64,000 nt of DNA from Cardinalis cardinalis (GCA_014549065.1 JACDOX010000038.1:4970547-5034546), one strand, 5' to 3'; positions 48,311-62,702 are shown, counted from the stretch's first letter. Made by a program: numbers and translations. Notes: a model not told the origin generated them from the sequence alone.

Positions 48311-51300
48311 TGACTATAAATGCTCGAATTGGGGTGTATTTTCNGCAGTATTCAGCATAATATACTCTAATTTATAAGCATATATATTGATAATAGGTCA
48401 TCTTGTCTCCAAGAAAAAAATCCCTCTGCAAGTTCTTCCCAATGCATAGATTTGAAAACAAGTATACTTTCCACCACACTTAGACAGGCAATGTCAGCGC
48501 TCTGTCAGACCATGCTGAAAACTGAGTTTTCATCAGTGTAAATCTGCCGATCTCACATTTCCAAATCCTAGGCTTTTATTCTGGAAGTTAAGAACTCAAC
48601 TTCAAGAAGAGCTTAGTTCTTTCGTTGCATCCTTAGACTTCATCTAAGCTAAGGAGTGTATGAAATCTCATCAGAAGTGTTACTACAGATCAGGTCCAGG
48701 CCTGTGGGTTAGGTAACACAGAAACTCTGGCTTGAGCACGCTTGGCCACCACGCCTGGGAAAACTCATTATTGTGGGAATGGCTGAAGGACCTGCTTCAC
48801 TCTAGTGCTTTCTCACATCTCCACCTGTCAAATAATCAGTCTCAGAATAGCTTACACTGGGAGGATCTACTCCTGTGCTTCCACAGGATCTACTTCTGAT
48901 TAGCCAGGTAAGTGTTTAGGAGCAGTGACGATTTTCTGTCACAATGTGGTGTTTACTCATTTGTGCTGACCATCTTCCCACTACACCTGCACTCACCTGC
49001 TTTCCTGTTTATTCACCAGTTGTGTTTTGCCTGGATGTTTGCATTCTGGTTTTGTACAATGCCTAGTGCGTTGAAGACCTCAGCCCTCAGCTGGCAGCAC
49101 TGAAGTGTCACTTTCCAGAGGAGCTGCCCTCTGTTTTCAGTCAGTGCTGGCTTTATCCGAATCATTTTCTCAAGCTGATCGAGTCCATTGAACCCTAGAT
49201 CTAAGCCCTTATTTCTCCATATATGGGAACTTGGGCTATATTTGCAGTAAAGAGGGCGAGCAGGAGCTAATGCATGGTGGGATTATGCATTTCTTTTAGC
49301 GCCTGACAGTACTCTGACAGACTGCATTTCACTGTCATCTGCAGTCACTACAAACCTCTGAAAAAGGCCATGGTATCTNTGGGGCTTCCTCCCTTCTTGC
49401 TGCCTGTGTCTCCCTGAGCAGTGTAAAGGTTCAGCCCTATGATCTTTCCACCTGCAAAAAGCCCCTGTGCTGTCACACTTCTACAGACTGAAACTCCTTT
49501 CTTCACTTGACATATATTGTATCATCCTTTGCAAATGTTAGGCACATCTAACGTAAGGTTCACCGTGTGAGCTCTGAGTGCCAGTGCTTTGACTGCCTGG
49601 CCAGCTGGGCTTGGGCTGCTATCTCACAGAAAGGAGTTCCAGCCCTCCACTACTGCCAGAACACATGCTGGGTTTTGGCCTCACACCCCAAATGGATTTC
49701 CACTAAATGACACACTTCCCATAGCCAAGCTGGCAAGAAAAACCCCTGTCCCAAGCTTGACCCAAAGGGCCAAAGTATCCATTCTCTGCTGACTCTTGTG
49801 GTCGTGTTTACAGAGAGGAACTGGTGAAGAATAGCAGCAGCACCTATCATTCTTAATGTCATCTGAAGTCACTATAAACCCCATTCCTTACAAAAATTTC
49901 CTGTGCAGTTTAAATCTACCCTCCTAATTGCTGTATATATTTGCCCAACTGCATTTTAAGCTGCATTCTGCAACTCACTATGCTCATGAACAACACAGAG
50001 CTCTCTTNCTGGCCATTGTTTGGGTTAAAAGTTCTGGCCACCAGCTGGCACTGCCAGGACAGACCAAACTAATGAGACTGAATTAGAGGTCACTGACGTT
50101 CAGAGCTGGTTCAGTTTGCACCTGGGTATTTAATTCTTCATGTCACTGGTATCCATCAATAAGCTGCAAGCAAAGGAGAGTAGTAGGAACCAAGAATCAG
50201 GGTGTCCATGGGCATCTGTCTTCTGCAACTTCTGCAACTTCAATTCACACTGAATTAAACAAAATAGCCTCTGCTTCATCCCATTTAGGCAGCTCCCTAA
50301 CAGTTCACACCTATTCCATACAGCCATTTCTGTCTTCCTACTGATTCACTGAAAAATTCCCGCTCACTCTTTCCGTAAACTCACCATCCTGTCTTCTGTT
50401 GAAGTTACAAGCCAGATGTTAGCTTAGCCAGTGATTAATACTTTGAAAAGGTCAGCTTTGAATTTTCCTGCCAAGTTCACCCACCTCTCTGGGCAACTCC
50501 TTATACATCTTCTCTTCCCTTCATAACATATTTGCAGTTGAAAAATATTAAAACTGATATACTNCTTTATATCTTGAAAGCACATTAAAAATAATATAGG
50601 GTGTTGGGAAATGTTTTAAGGCTGTGCTTGGAGAAGATGGACCTGTTTAATCCCTTTTTCACATGGATTGCTTGTAGCTATGAAAATCTGATCTCTGGCT
50701 CTCTATGCAGTACTGTGTACNACCTAATCGCCTCTCAACCAGCCCACTGGATCTAAAGATGTGAATTCAATANAATNAATATCATCTTTAGATGATACAG
50801 AAGGTTTACACCAAATTTTACAAATGAAGGGTCCTTATTCTCCCTCCCAAGCCAGACTTTGTAAGCTTTGACAATTAGTCTCACTATGTTAAACATTAAC
50901 GCTGTCTTTGTCACATACTGCACAGCTGAACTTGTCCCAGTTCTGTCTGTACTTCTATGTGTGCAGCATCCTCAAAGAAGCTCTGCTGTTCATCAACAAA
51001 TGCAGAGTAACCCTTTTGATATGTAATATTCAGAAAATCTGATCTTGGATCCTCTCACATGGAGAAGTATAGTTGGGAGCAGTCAGATTTTGCCTGAGAG
51101 TGTTTTGTTTTCTTGTTTCTTTTGAAGTAAAAGAGGAAATGTGGGAACCATTTCTAAATTGCCCATGCTCTAGAGTGACAGAAGAAACCCAGAAACAGAT
51201 AAAGACCAACAGCTGGAACATATTGTGCTACAAGGAAGCAATTAGCTTATGGCATAAAAGAATGAAATCACATATAGAAGTAATTTGTGTCTCCTGGCAT

Positions 51301-54300
51301 TACTTGGCAACCTGGAAACTTTGGGGCAAATGAGGTCCGTGGTCCCAGGCCAGTGCTGGTGTGGCATGGAGATGTGCCACCCTAGAAGGAAGAGTCCCAG
51401 CCTGTCTTCAATGACCTCNTCTGAAACCTCACAGATGTGTGGGAAGAGATGAGAGAGAGGAAGGGGTCAGCAGCTTCCCCCCTCTTTCTGAGCTTTCCCA
51501 GCACTGCTCCAAATTCCTGAAAAAGCTTGCTTCTCCCTGCTGTGGGGACACTTCAAGGCAGCTTTGGTCTATGTTCCCCTGGGACCTTGCATCATAAGCT
51601 GGGTGAATGGCCACAGCCTCTCAGCTGTCCCTCTACCCTCAGTCGGCCTCAGCTTTGGGCATGAAAGACCATCTTCATATGGATTGCTTAAAAGTTACAT
51701 CATTGAGCAATAAAACAGTGAAAATACCTCAGGGTAGGGGAGGAATTTGAGATAAACATTCTTTACCAGATATTGCAAAAGAAAGCAAGCCTCATCAAAA
51801 TGAATGAGCTGACTCCCATTGCCCTCAGTGTGGCCAGGGCTCCAAGCCTTACGTGTGCGATGCCATGCTGCCGCAGTGATGAGCTCAGGACAGCATCAGC
51901 CACATGAGGTCAGACAGCTGGATTGATGGATGCAATCAAATTTCCTGCCCTGGTTACAGTTTTACCATCCAAAGCCCCAATTTAATCAGTGGTTGTACTC
52001 ACAGTGGGATTTGTTTCAGGAGGGATCCCATTTACCACTCCCAGTTTCGGAGAGCTGGTTAATCCTTCCGTGGGGCAGGGTTCGCATATCATGCCTCATA
52101 AACTCCTGGTGTGAGGGTTTAGGAAGAAAGGACAGGATTTGTCATTAGCTCCTTGTGGACGTGTCTTCCCAGCAGGCACAGAGATAGCCAACCAGATGGC
52201 TTCACTCCATTAATTTCTTATAGGTGGAGACTGAGGTCCAAAAATACACAGCAGCAGCCAGACCCATGTAGGCCAGCCCCATGCTCCCTCCCCAGAAAGG
52301 TCCGGGAACAGAAACAACCAAACTGTCCCTTCACAAGGGTTTTTTGTGGGTTTTTTGCCATATTTATGCAGCCCTACATTTTCCTGCTCCAAACCGGTGG
52401 GCCTGCATCATGATGTGCTTCATGAGCCTATCAGCCCAGAGAATCTCCACGCAGTATCCCACTGAGGTTATGGAAAAATTTGCTCTGTACAAAGAAAGGA
52501 TCAGAGCAGCATTTGTGCTTTTGGGAACCCCTTCCACCAAGGACTATTATTATCCCTGTGTGGTGCGGGATCAGTTTAAAATAATTTCACTTAGACCACT
52601 CAATGGAAATCCCCTGCCAGTCACCCTCCTCACGTGCTTTTTGTTCTGAGAATCAACAGGCCTCAAAGGGCAGTCTCAGAAGAGGCCACATCTGTACAGA
52701 GTTTGCTTTCATCCCCACAAGGATTCCCAAACAATGCCAGTGCCAGCCGGAGGTTCGCTGAATGGTATGAGAACCAAAGGCTTTCTTTGCCTTCTGTTCA
52801 TCCATTAAAACCTCGTGAGTCAAAATTAAGAGGACAGGAGTGGGAGCTTTAGGAGGCTGTTGTTTCTCACAAATGCCTAAAGCTAAGCACTAATGAGAAA
52901 GTTAAAAAAAAAAGAAGTCTGCAACCCATCACCAGAGCAATGCCACAATTAGAGACAAATCCAATGTGTGCTGCTTTACATTTATGATGCGGACAAACTA
53001 ATTTCACTAATTAAGGCTGTCTACAAAATGCATATGAAATAGCACTCTGTCCTCAAGGTCCAGTATCAGAGATTCTTGCTACTGAAGTCCAAAAGTGCAC
53101 TATGATACATAGCACGGACACCTGCTACTCTCTGAGGATGGAATTAGCCAAGCCACTTCTGTATGGGAAGTTTTGAATATTTTCTTTATTGTCCCACCTA
53201 CAACTGATGGATGAAAACCAATCAGTTGAGGGGTCTGCAAGAATACAAAACTCTCTTTGTTTAAAAAACTCTCTTTGATTTCACAGTTTAAGAAACGAAA
53301 CCAAGAAAAAATGAAAAGTTCATTTGACTTCTCTCTTTTCAACCTAATTTTTTGCGCATTAACTTTACTTTGCAGCCTTTATGTAAGCCTACAGTTAAGG
53401 TATGATTTGTCTTCTTTGAGAAATCAAACTATTTCCTTTGTTTGTGCAAAGATTTGTTGTTTAAAAGGTACTCCTGCTCCCCTGAAATTTGATCTGTGTA
53501 TTTTGATAGCAACAGTTTGTGCAGCGCAGAAACTCCGCAGAGAAGTTCAGCTGCTGCATTACTGAGGTGCTGGCACTACCTCCATGAGAATAAAAACCAT
53601 GACCTCAATAGAAGATTTCAGCAACTATTTTTGAAAAATAATTTAATGGCATGAAGTTTGATGGGAAGAAAAGAGGTAGAATTGTATTCAAGAAAAACAT
53701 TTTAAAAGAAACACATCTTTCCAGACTAGTTTCAGACTTTGACTGTGCCTNGTTCTACCTCCAACCAGAGTGCCTGGCATGCGCTCCTCTGCTGAACCCA
53801 ATGTCCTTCTTTTGGGCACATCCCTAGTAACCTCCATGCGGGTTTCTGCTCGCATTCCAAAATCCTACCTGGATCCCACAACAGCCTCAGTACTGTGCCT
53901 GGGAAAAAAACAAATATCTTCCTGTACTGGGCGTGGACCAACTCACTCATATTTGTTTCATTTATCCNTGAGAAGTGGAGATATTGCCTCAGAGATGAAA
54001 TCAGCTCAGGTCTCCACCTCTTTTTCCAGTAAAGGGTGAACCCTTTCTCTCTAGACAAACAGAAGGAGTGGGCTCACAGAGACCACAGCATCCTTTGCTA
54101 CTCCAGGCTCGCCCAAGGTAAAGAAGAGGGTCTATGTGTTACTCCAAAAGGAATTTCTCTGCTTCCTGCTTCTCACCATTCTTGGCTGTTGCAGCCTGTG
54201 GTACATCAATGTGTGCTCAGCAGGGGAAAAATGCCACTGGCTGACGTGGTGGTTGCAAGATGAAAAAGGCTGATCCACACAGTGGTTTCTTCTGTCTTCA

Positions 54301-57300
54301 TCTGAATGCTTTCACTTCAGGAGCCCCTTCCTTGTTACAGCTGGGAAAGATATAAACAGAAGCCAGTCCNAGCTGAAAATAACTCTGCCTGTGTCCTGTA
54401 TGGAGCCTGCTTGATCTCCCTTTCTGCTTTTTATTGCTAATCGAACTANGTTGTCTCTCGGCGCTGAGTTCGCAGACAGTTAGGAGCACAGGTCACCTAC
54501 AGCTTCTTCCACTTCACTGGGAGCTCTAGGGACTTTATCAAACAGGTGGAGCAGGATTGTATCTTTCCTCATGGAATGAGACACAAGAGGGAGACAAATA
54601 TCCAAGCGGTGCCAACGTGGACCGATGCCCTTGAAGCCTTAGACAGGAAAATGTATTTCTCAGCTCTTGAGAGGTTTCAAGGTTTTTTAGTACCTCCAAA
54701 ACCCTCAAGAATGAAACATGGAGAAATTAAATGCATGTCAGGAAAACTTCCCTTTTGCAGTTTGAAAGCATTCCATGTCCCATTTGGACTGGGGATGGGG
54801 GAAGAAGTTAATTAGTGTTCATTCACTGAATCATTGAAACATGATACTTCCACCTTCCAAAATATAAAATTTGCCCCCTGGGACCTCATTCTCTTTCCCA
54901 AGCAATTGCTGAATTTGGAGAGATTGTGAAATACAGCCCTTCCTACAGTTTTTGGCTCCTNCTGAAAACATGTAATGTGAAAGTTCCCAAGAAATCTCAA
55001 CANACACAGAGCTAATTCAAACATGGGATACAATGGCTGCCTTTCATGTCCTCAATGTCTCTGACATGAGCCAAAAATTAGTCTGGATAAACACAGAAGA
55101 TTTTTATCTGGAGAAAGAAGCTTGAAACTGTGAAGAACAAGAATGAGGATGTAGGAAGAGCAGAGCTCATACCTGGCCCTCACCTGCTCTAGGTGCCTAA
55201 AAAAGATACCACAACAAATTCAGGTTAAGAAGAGTTGTTGCCACTGTTTAACTCCACGTGCATCCCAAGAAGGAGGGTAATCCATGGAACAGGATTTACT
55301 CCCCGTATTTGTGCCCCAGAGCACAAAAAGTAGGGGATGTGTATTTTACTCCAGTCCACATTAGCAAAGTATTTGAATTCCTGCATGAGCTATGGGCTCA
55401 AAAAGCTGAAAATACGGTCTAGCTGTAAAACAGAACAAACTGAGCCCCTAGCTCAAACATTTCCCATGTGAGGCAATACCTGACTTTCCAGGTCAGTGGG
55501 CAAAAGAAATGTGGTGTAAANATCTGTGGCTGTAAGCCAAAAAAGGACCCACTGTGAAGTCAGCCTGAAAAAGTAGTCAGTGGAAACTGTCATATGGGAA
55601 TGGAATGACATCTGGCTGCATGAGATAGACCATTTGTGTGTACAACCAAAATGAAACACTAATGTGGCAGCAGACAAATATAATACATAATGCAAGACAA
55701 GAACTACTCTCCTGNTCAACCCAGTGAGGCACACAGAGGGTATATGAGCAGTAGCAGACCATACAGTGCCAGGCTCATTCTCCAGCAGCTCTGTCATGGC
55801 CCAGCCACAGCTGTGTTATCGAGCTCTTCTAGCCTCCAGTGTTATGTGGAGCATGTCTGCAGACTTACGGTGGTTCCATGTTGTGCTTGGGAATTGCCTG
55901 GGAGAAGCTTATTCATCTTGAGACAGAATATGCCAGAGATTGGTCTAACAATTTAACAGTACTGGCAAATCAGAGCCAGTGTCCTTGCTATGTCATTGTT
56001 CTGTTTACTTGCATAGATGTCGCATGAGATGCCAGCTGCAGGGTGATACTTCCCGTAATCCTCATTCTTCTTTANGTCCAAAGTCCCTCCGGAGGCATTA
56101 ATCAAGATTATTAACTGTGCTTTTAAAAAAGTATAAAAAATTAATCTTTCAAAGAAGTCCAACTGTGCCTGGTCCTCTGTGCTGCTATTTCTATAGCTTT
56201 CAGTGCTGAAGAAGGGCAAGGAGGAAGGAGGTGGTGATTCATTGCCCAAGAGCTTTCAGGAGCCCAGAGAGTATTTCAAATATTCCAGTATCCCATTGCC
56301 TGTGCCAGGCAGCACCCATGGCTCATTGCTCATGCCAGCACCTGACGTGGCAATGCTGGCCAAGTCTGCACGTGGTCATTGGCACTCACAAGGGCATAAG
56401 GCTTACATGAATACTTCGTAGCCATTTCTGTGGCAGGCAGGTATTTCTCAATGAATGTACTAATAAGTCCAGGACCTGCTTCTTACTTTACACTGACATA
56501 ACTGCACTGCTCTCAGATGTGCTACAGAAGGCTGTGNAATTGCAGCTAAGCCCTTGGAATCATGTGGGGACCTCCCAGCTTTGCAGTCGGGACACACAGC
56601 TTCCCTGTGTGTAAAAGTCAGGGTGAGAACCATGTACACATTGTCCTTTGGTGACAGAAATGTACCTGCAGGAGACTGTGCGGTGAGATTAGAGACCAGC
56701 AGTGACTGGGTCATGATTGGCTNCAGTGAGACTTGTTGCAAAAGGCTGTTTCCTCTGTGAAGTCTAGGGGAGTTTTTTCTCTCCAAAGAAACCCCATGCT
56801 GCCCATTTTGAAATCAGTGAGAATTTGGAGTTTTCCCAAAGAAAAGGAGACAGCCATACCTGCCAAGTGAAGAGAGGTTTGTTGGCCAGTATCTTGTGAA
56901 CCTCAAGGATTCTTAGGAAAGTGATGGCCTTGAAGACTCCAGCATAAATTCATAAAGCATTTTATTTCCCATCTGTCTCCTTATATCTTTTACCATGGCT
57001 TAGATGCTACAGTTAACAACTGGTGTTCACCATCTCTTCCTTTGCAATGCATTTACATGTGGGATGGAATTTTCTAATTAGAGAAAAATACAACAAAAGG
57101 CACACAGTTCAGGTCAGGAGGAAAATGAAACTCGAATTTCTTCTTCTTTTTCCCTGCATCCCACAAAAAATATTTGGACAGTTTCTCAACATAAGCACTT
57201 GGGAGAATGTATTCACTCTCCTAGCAAAAAAGGAAAGATAAGCTTCCTTTAAGGCACCACTGCAAAATAGGCAAGTGAACATCATGCATTAAGGAATTAT

Positions 57301-58867
57301 AGAAATTTTCTATGAAGTCATAGAACCTTTTAAAAACCTGCTTGTGATTTGATGTGTGGTAGAGGGGATTTATCAACCAGGACTGCTAGATATGTGTGTG
57401 AATACAAGCACACACATACTGCATTTTATGGTTTTTTGCTGAGCATCTGCTGGTCTGTATATGTTAGTATAATTCTCACGCTTAAAGCTCCAAAGGAATG
57501 AGAGTAATATCATTTGCTCACACTCCTATTCTCCACTAGGGGAACCCAAATATGTCTTGTCTCAAATAAAGAAGTTACATAACATTAGAGGTGGAATCAA
57601 TGACAAAATGTTCTGGTTTGTGCTTACCACTTTTTTATTCACTTCCATGACCCATTCTAACCACAGAAAGTGTTAGGAGCCTTGAAACATTGGTTTGTGG
57701 TTTGTTTACTCAAGGATGTGGGGATTAGGTCATGCTGCTGTTGGGGTTTCTTTTTTTTTTTTTCCTCTTTTGTTGTACTTTTTTAAGCAATGGGAGAATC
57801 AAAGGGTATTTTTTACCACCCTGCTGCCATCTCATCCATCAACTGCCCCACTGCTTCAGATCCCACCTGTATATAATGCTATTGTGATCCACCTGTCATT
57901 GAACTCCTCCTGTCACAAGTATCTCACTGCTCTTTTCGTCATACCCCCTATCTCCTCCTTCCTCTTGAGACCTTTACAGATACCTACTCTTCCTCAGGAT
58001 TTGCTTCAACTGTCTTGAGGCCCTCTTTCCCCAGATAATAATCTTTTTCTTCATTGTGCTCTAATTACAGTAGTCAACACACAGGTGTGTGTCTTACAGG
58101 AAACCATATCACATGTGGCCCTGATCTTGCCAGTGCTGATCTTCAGCTCAAGTTTTTAGTAACAGTTCCATAAACACAATGACATAATGTCATGACATCA
58201 TTATTTTCCTGTAGGTTTGAATCAGCTTGCTTCCTTTTACAGGAAATTATATGCTCACATCTCCTTCAACTTGATTGACACCAGGGAAGTGCCACACACG
58301 TTACTTCCAATATTTAGGTCTCAAGTGCATGAACAACATTCCCATCATCCATTAGGTACCCACCCAAACCAGACTTTGTCATACAAGNGAAAGCAGCTAA
58401 GTAAACATAAAAATCAGTTTTAGAGTATAAAAGAAAAATTCAGAATATTACTTATGGGGGAAGGGTGAGGGCAAATTTACAATACCTTGTGCTATGGGGC
58501 CTTCTGGCCTGGTTGAAAACATTGGGTGCTATGGTAATACAATACCAATGCCAAGAGAACAAAGTTTTAATGACTCCATCTCCCATCACCCCAAATTCCT
58601 CCTAATATGGGGGAGTTTTCCTCCATTATGTAATTGCAGCCTGTCCTATTTATTTTAGCATTGATTGGAAGGGTTTTGCAGAAGAAAGAATAGTTCTAGA
58701 AACTGAAAGTTAATTGTATATAGTTCACCTAGCTAAGGTGAACTAATGCACAAAACTATACATAGCAGAAGGAAATCAAAAGAGACATTCTACTTTGTTC
58801 ATGGACTACAGGACACTACAAAAAATCACAAACTTAAAATCAACCTCTCTCTTGAGGGTCTCACAGG
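48311..58867. other. Intronic stretch without gene
   Basis: About 10.5 kb of SYN3 intron with open frames up to 122 codons and no recognisable product. A 9-base triplication (TTCTGCAAC) lies near 50222-50242, a T run at 57751-57763 and an overlapping palindrome at 58180-58202. No transposon was recognised with confidence. Confidence 0.6.
57751..57763. repeat. T homopolymer run
   Basis: Thirteen T residues followed by a pyrimidine-rich tract to about 57785. Confidence 0.85.
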
Positions 58868-59010
58868 TTTCATAGAATCATCAAATGTTAAGGGGTTGGA
58901 AGGGACCTTAAACACCATCTGTCATCCCTGCTGCCATGTGCAGGGACATCTCCCACTAGACCAAGTTGCTCAAGACCTTGTCCAACCTGGCTTTGAATAC
59001 TGCCTGTCTA
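58868..59010 (-). mobile_element. CR1 LINE 3' end fragment, minus orientation
   Basis: Read on the plus strand it gives the reverse complement of a CR1 3' end: TTTCATAGAATCATC, then GGGTTGGAAGGGACCTTAAA-like sequence (ggggttggaagggacctta at 58893-58911), CAGGGACATCTCCCACTAGA, CCAAGTTGCTCAAGACCTTG and TCCAACCTGGCTTTGAATAC. The 3' terminus of the element is on the left. It is the least diverged repeat in the window and the best evidence for an avian genome. Confidence 0.92.
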
Positions 59011-62000
59011 ACATTCCTTCCTTCAGATCAGTTTAGATCTAACTCTGTTCTACTGCTCCACTAGAAAAGAATAGAGAAAATATTCATAAATTTACAAGAA
59101 GTACTGAAGCCCTCATTATTTTTGGAAAGGAGGGGCAGAAGGTAAAGGGGAAAGTCACAGNTGACAGCCATGCTTTTTTCAAATAAAGGCTAATGTGTGC
59201 ATACCAGCACTCATTTTACACACCACTGCCCAAACTGATAAAGTGCAAAGTCATCTTTGCAGTGACACTACACACACAGCAGAGCTCTGAAAATCAGTGG
59301 CTGAAATGGTATACTTTGGGCCATCAGTGTTCTAAGTTGGAAATAACTTTCATGACTCTCTTCCCTACTACCAAAGACATGAATGAGTTGCTAGTTCAGG
59401 ATTCAAATTGCTGTTTGACTCTTAACAGGCCTCTACATACAACAAGCTCTAGACGTTTATGTAATCCTTGGCACCTCAAGGCTTTGCCACAATCTCTGAG
59501 AATACATTTGTAAGATTTTAATTCAAAGGGTCGAATTATGCATATGAACTAACACCCTGCATATGATCACTGAGCTAGCTGCAGCACTACAGTCCCATCC
59601 CAAAACCTGCTACCTTCATCNATAACAGTCCTGTCAACAGTTCATGAACATTTTAAAATTACGAAGTGTTTTTCACTATTTTTCTGAGAAAAGAGGAACC
59701 CTTGCAACGCATAGAAAGACACAGATATACGTCTTTGCATGATTTCAGTAAAAACATGCTTTTCTTATTAAAATGTGATGCTATTCTGTGATTATAATAA
59801 TCTTTTTTCCTGGGAAATTTATGACTCACTATGTGTAAATACTCATCTCAGGAGTCTGCCCTTGTGGTTGCTTCGGCCACCTACAGGTCTCCTCACTGTG
59901 TTTGTGTGTGAATTGCATTAGAGTTGCGTGCATAATGGATTCTCCCTTCTTTTGGTTTCCCTATCCATCTGGATGCTTGCCAAGTATGTTGGCTGGCCAC
60001 CTTATTAGCAACAAAAATGGGACTTGAGTCCCAGCAAGACTCTGGTGGAAGCTGGAGGTCTCCCTGTTGGCTGCAGTGGTGTTCAACCACTTCCACCACT
60101 TCAGCAAGGGCTTTCTAGTGCATGGTTGTGGACTCTGGTTGCTTTAGTCTCNCAGACTGTGGAGAGCTTTTGATTACACTTAACTTCAGCACAGGCTAAG
60201 GGCACTCCACTGTCACTAGATAACCTCATTACATAATGGAGCTCTGTGCATGTGCCGTGCTCTCTTGTTGGTTCCCCCATAAGGCAGGTTCATGTATGTG
60301 GAAATCTGATGGGTTTTCAGCAGCAGAGGCAGATTCCTGGCTAACCATGCACTAGCATTTCTCTGGAGCCTTTCCCAGCAAGGCTACCACATGTTCACAG
60401 TCTGGATATGTTTCAGCTCAAGCCCCAAGTGCTATGCCTAGGCCAAGCCACATGTGACCCCAACATGCTGATCACCCCTACATGGCATGAGATCAAGCCT
60501 TAGTAAGAAAGCTNAGCTGATGTTTCCAAGAAGCAAAGAGAAAGGGAGAAGTTTGTGCAGCACATTGTCATTGCCCGTGGTATTTTCCAGACTAACAGTA
60601 AACTTGGGTTGTTTACTGGATCCCAAACTTTCTTTGCATGTATACAGGAAAACAGATGCTTCCCACTGCTCGGCCCCATGCCCAAGCAGGCTCCCTCAGC
60701 AACATCACAGGCAGGGGACAAAAAGCAGGGCAGCAGAGACATTGCTTCCTGCCTCTGTCTGCTTTGAGCTGGGGATAGAGCATTATCTATCCTGCACACT
60801 TCTCTGGCCTCCTTGCCAGGATATCAGGCGTGCTCACAGCGTGCAGTTTGCTTTTCCTGCTCCATAGGAACAGCTGCTGCCTCCACTCCCAAACAGGGAA
60901 CAGAGGCCAGGGCTTGCAAGCACTTTGGCTCAAACAGGACACATGGGGCAGGGATGAGAGAGCTGGGAAGCGAGCCACATCTCCCAGAGCCTGAGCAGGT
61001 GGGTGTCCCAACTACTAGGCTGCCTTTCATCTTCCAGCATTAAAGGCCTGGCATGATCCATCCAGAACACTATCTTCAGTGAGCCTCAGGTGTAGTCCTC
61101 CAGTTGATTCATTTATGCCAGCATAAATTAAATTTCAGGCTCTATGAATTAAAGATGCAAAGGGGAAATAGAGGACAAAAGCATGTGCCTGGACATATAT
61201 GTAACCATTTGACTTCAGGATGGCCACCCGTCAGTCTTTTGCCTCTTCTTCTGAAGCAGTGGTGCTGTTCCCTCCTGCCTGTGCCAGGACTGTGATTTAT
61301 TGTGCCCTTCTGTGGTCTGAAGAGGATCTTTCTTCAGCTTTCTGCCTGAAGAAAGGGACACAGGCTGCTTGAGGACGTGATGCACTCACTGTTCCCCTCT
61401 CCTGTGACATTTCTTTATATAAGCAGCCGAATAGCAAAACATATCAGTGTTCATTACTAATTTTGTTATTTATAGTGAACTGCCACAGATGGAGACTGCA
61501 GCACCATTCTATCTTTAGGGCGTAGTGCCTGCCTGCCCGTACAGACAATTGGTAATTAGCACAAGAACAAGTTGTTTATGTATTCTCAAACATAAATAAA
61601 TAGGAGACCCATTTATCCATCAAAATTCAACTGCCTCCCTTTGCCAGATCTCCAGGTTAACTGCTTAATGAATAGAGCTCATCACTTCAGGCACTTAAGC
61701 AAAGATAAAAGTGTCTTTAAAGGAAATTAAATATACAATAAAAAATAACCAGCTATATACTGAACAAATAGCACTTAGATCACAAGAATCATGAGCACAG
61801 GATAAGATGAAGGGCACAGGGATGCCAAGCAGAGGTGTAGAATTGGACCAACCAGTACATAGGGGAAATGTGGTGCATATATCCTATTTACTCCTGACAT
61901 GTGCACTTCCTACCAGTACAGCCGCCCAGCTCTGAGCCGATCACTCCAAGTGAATCCTTGCACAAGCTTGAAACTGGAGAAGAAGAGGCAGAGAGGGCAC

Positions 62001-62702
62001 TTGCAGTTCTTCAAGTAAAATAAATTCCACATGTGCTCTAAGAGGACCTTGTATGCCTTGGGTGGCAGGCCCCTTCCCAATGGAAACACCACACAAGCCA
62101 GNGAGAACATATGACTTTTTCTATTTTTATTGCTGATTCCAATCCTTCTTTGTTTTCTTTTATTCATTATACCCACCCTTGAAGGTAGAGAAGAATAGGC
62201 TTTATGAACAGATGGACTCTGTTGCACCTAAGTGTTGGCCCCACTTCCTTCTCTCCTTGTCCCCCCACCCTCCCTGTGGATGGGAGGAGTGCACTCACTA
62301 TTAAGGCCAAAGCAGTCAGTGTGGAGAAGAACAAACAACCCTTGTCTTTCTAACCATTCAGGTGTTTTCAGCATCTGAAACTGTTCACTTACTCAGGCTT
62401 GCAAGTGCAACAGTGTTTTACATGCAAATCCNTATGTACAGAGTGGGAAAACGGCTATCACACAGCAGAAGTGGGTCAGATCTGAAAAATCCTGCCAGGC
62501 CTCCATTTGCAATCATATGGGATCCAGTAAAGCGTCATCTGCTCACTGCCCTATCATCCAGACAAACTTTATTTGGCCTTCTTATTATGCAGTTTACTGC
62601 ATCCGGGAAGGGGGTAAAAGCTACTAAACAAAAGAAAATTATTCCAAATACAGAGGCTAGGGGAAAAAAATAATCTGATGAAAGGGTCCTTTTGTCTTTC
62701 AG
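59011..62702. other. Intronic stretch upstream of the SYN3 exon, without gene
   Basis: The last 3.7 kb of the TIMP3-hosting SYN3 intron. Open frames up to 126 codons look like chance. An AT-rich block at about 61420-61745 is dense in TAATTAG-, GATAA- and TGTTTAT-like motifs and may be conserved noncoding DNA. The intron ends with a pyrimidine tract and AG at 62701-62702. Confidence 0.6.

Larger units (their letters stand above)
1..62702 (+). other. SYN3: SYN3 intron hosting TIMP3 (left end outside window)
   Basis: The whole stretch left of the SYN3 exon is read as one intron of at least 62.7 kb, because no other synapsin exon was recognised on the plus strand and because TIMP3 exon 1 lies within it in antisense. 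In mammals TIMP3 lies inside a large SYN3 intron, so the order matches. The upstream SYN3 exon (ending in the peptide NHKPM in human) would be left of position 1. A missed short exon cannot be excluded by eye. Confidence 0.8.
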
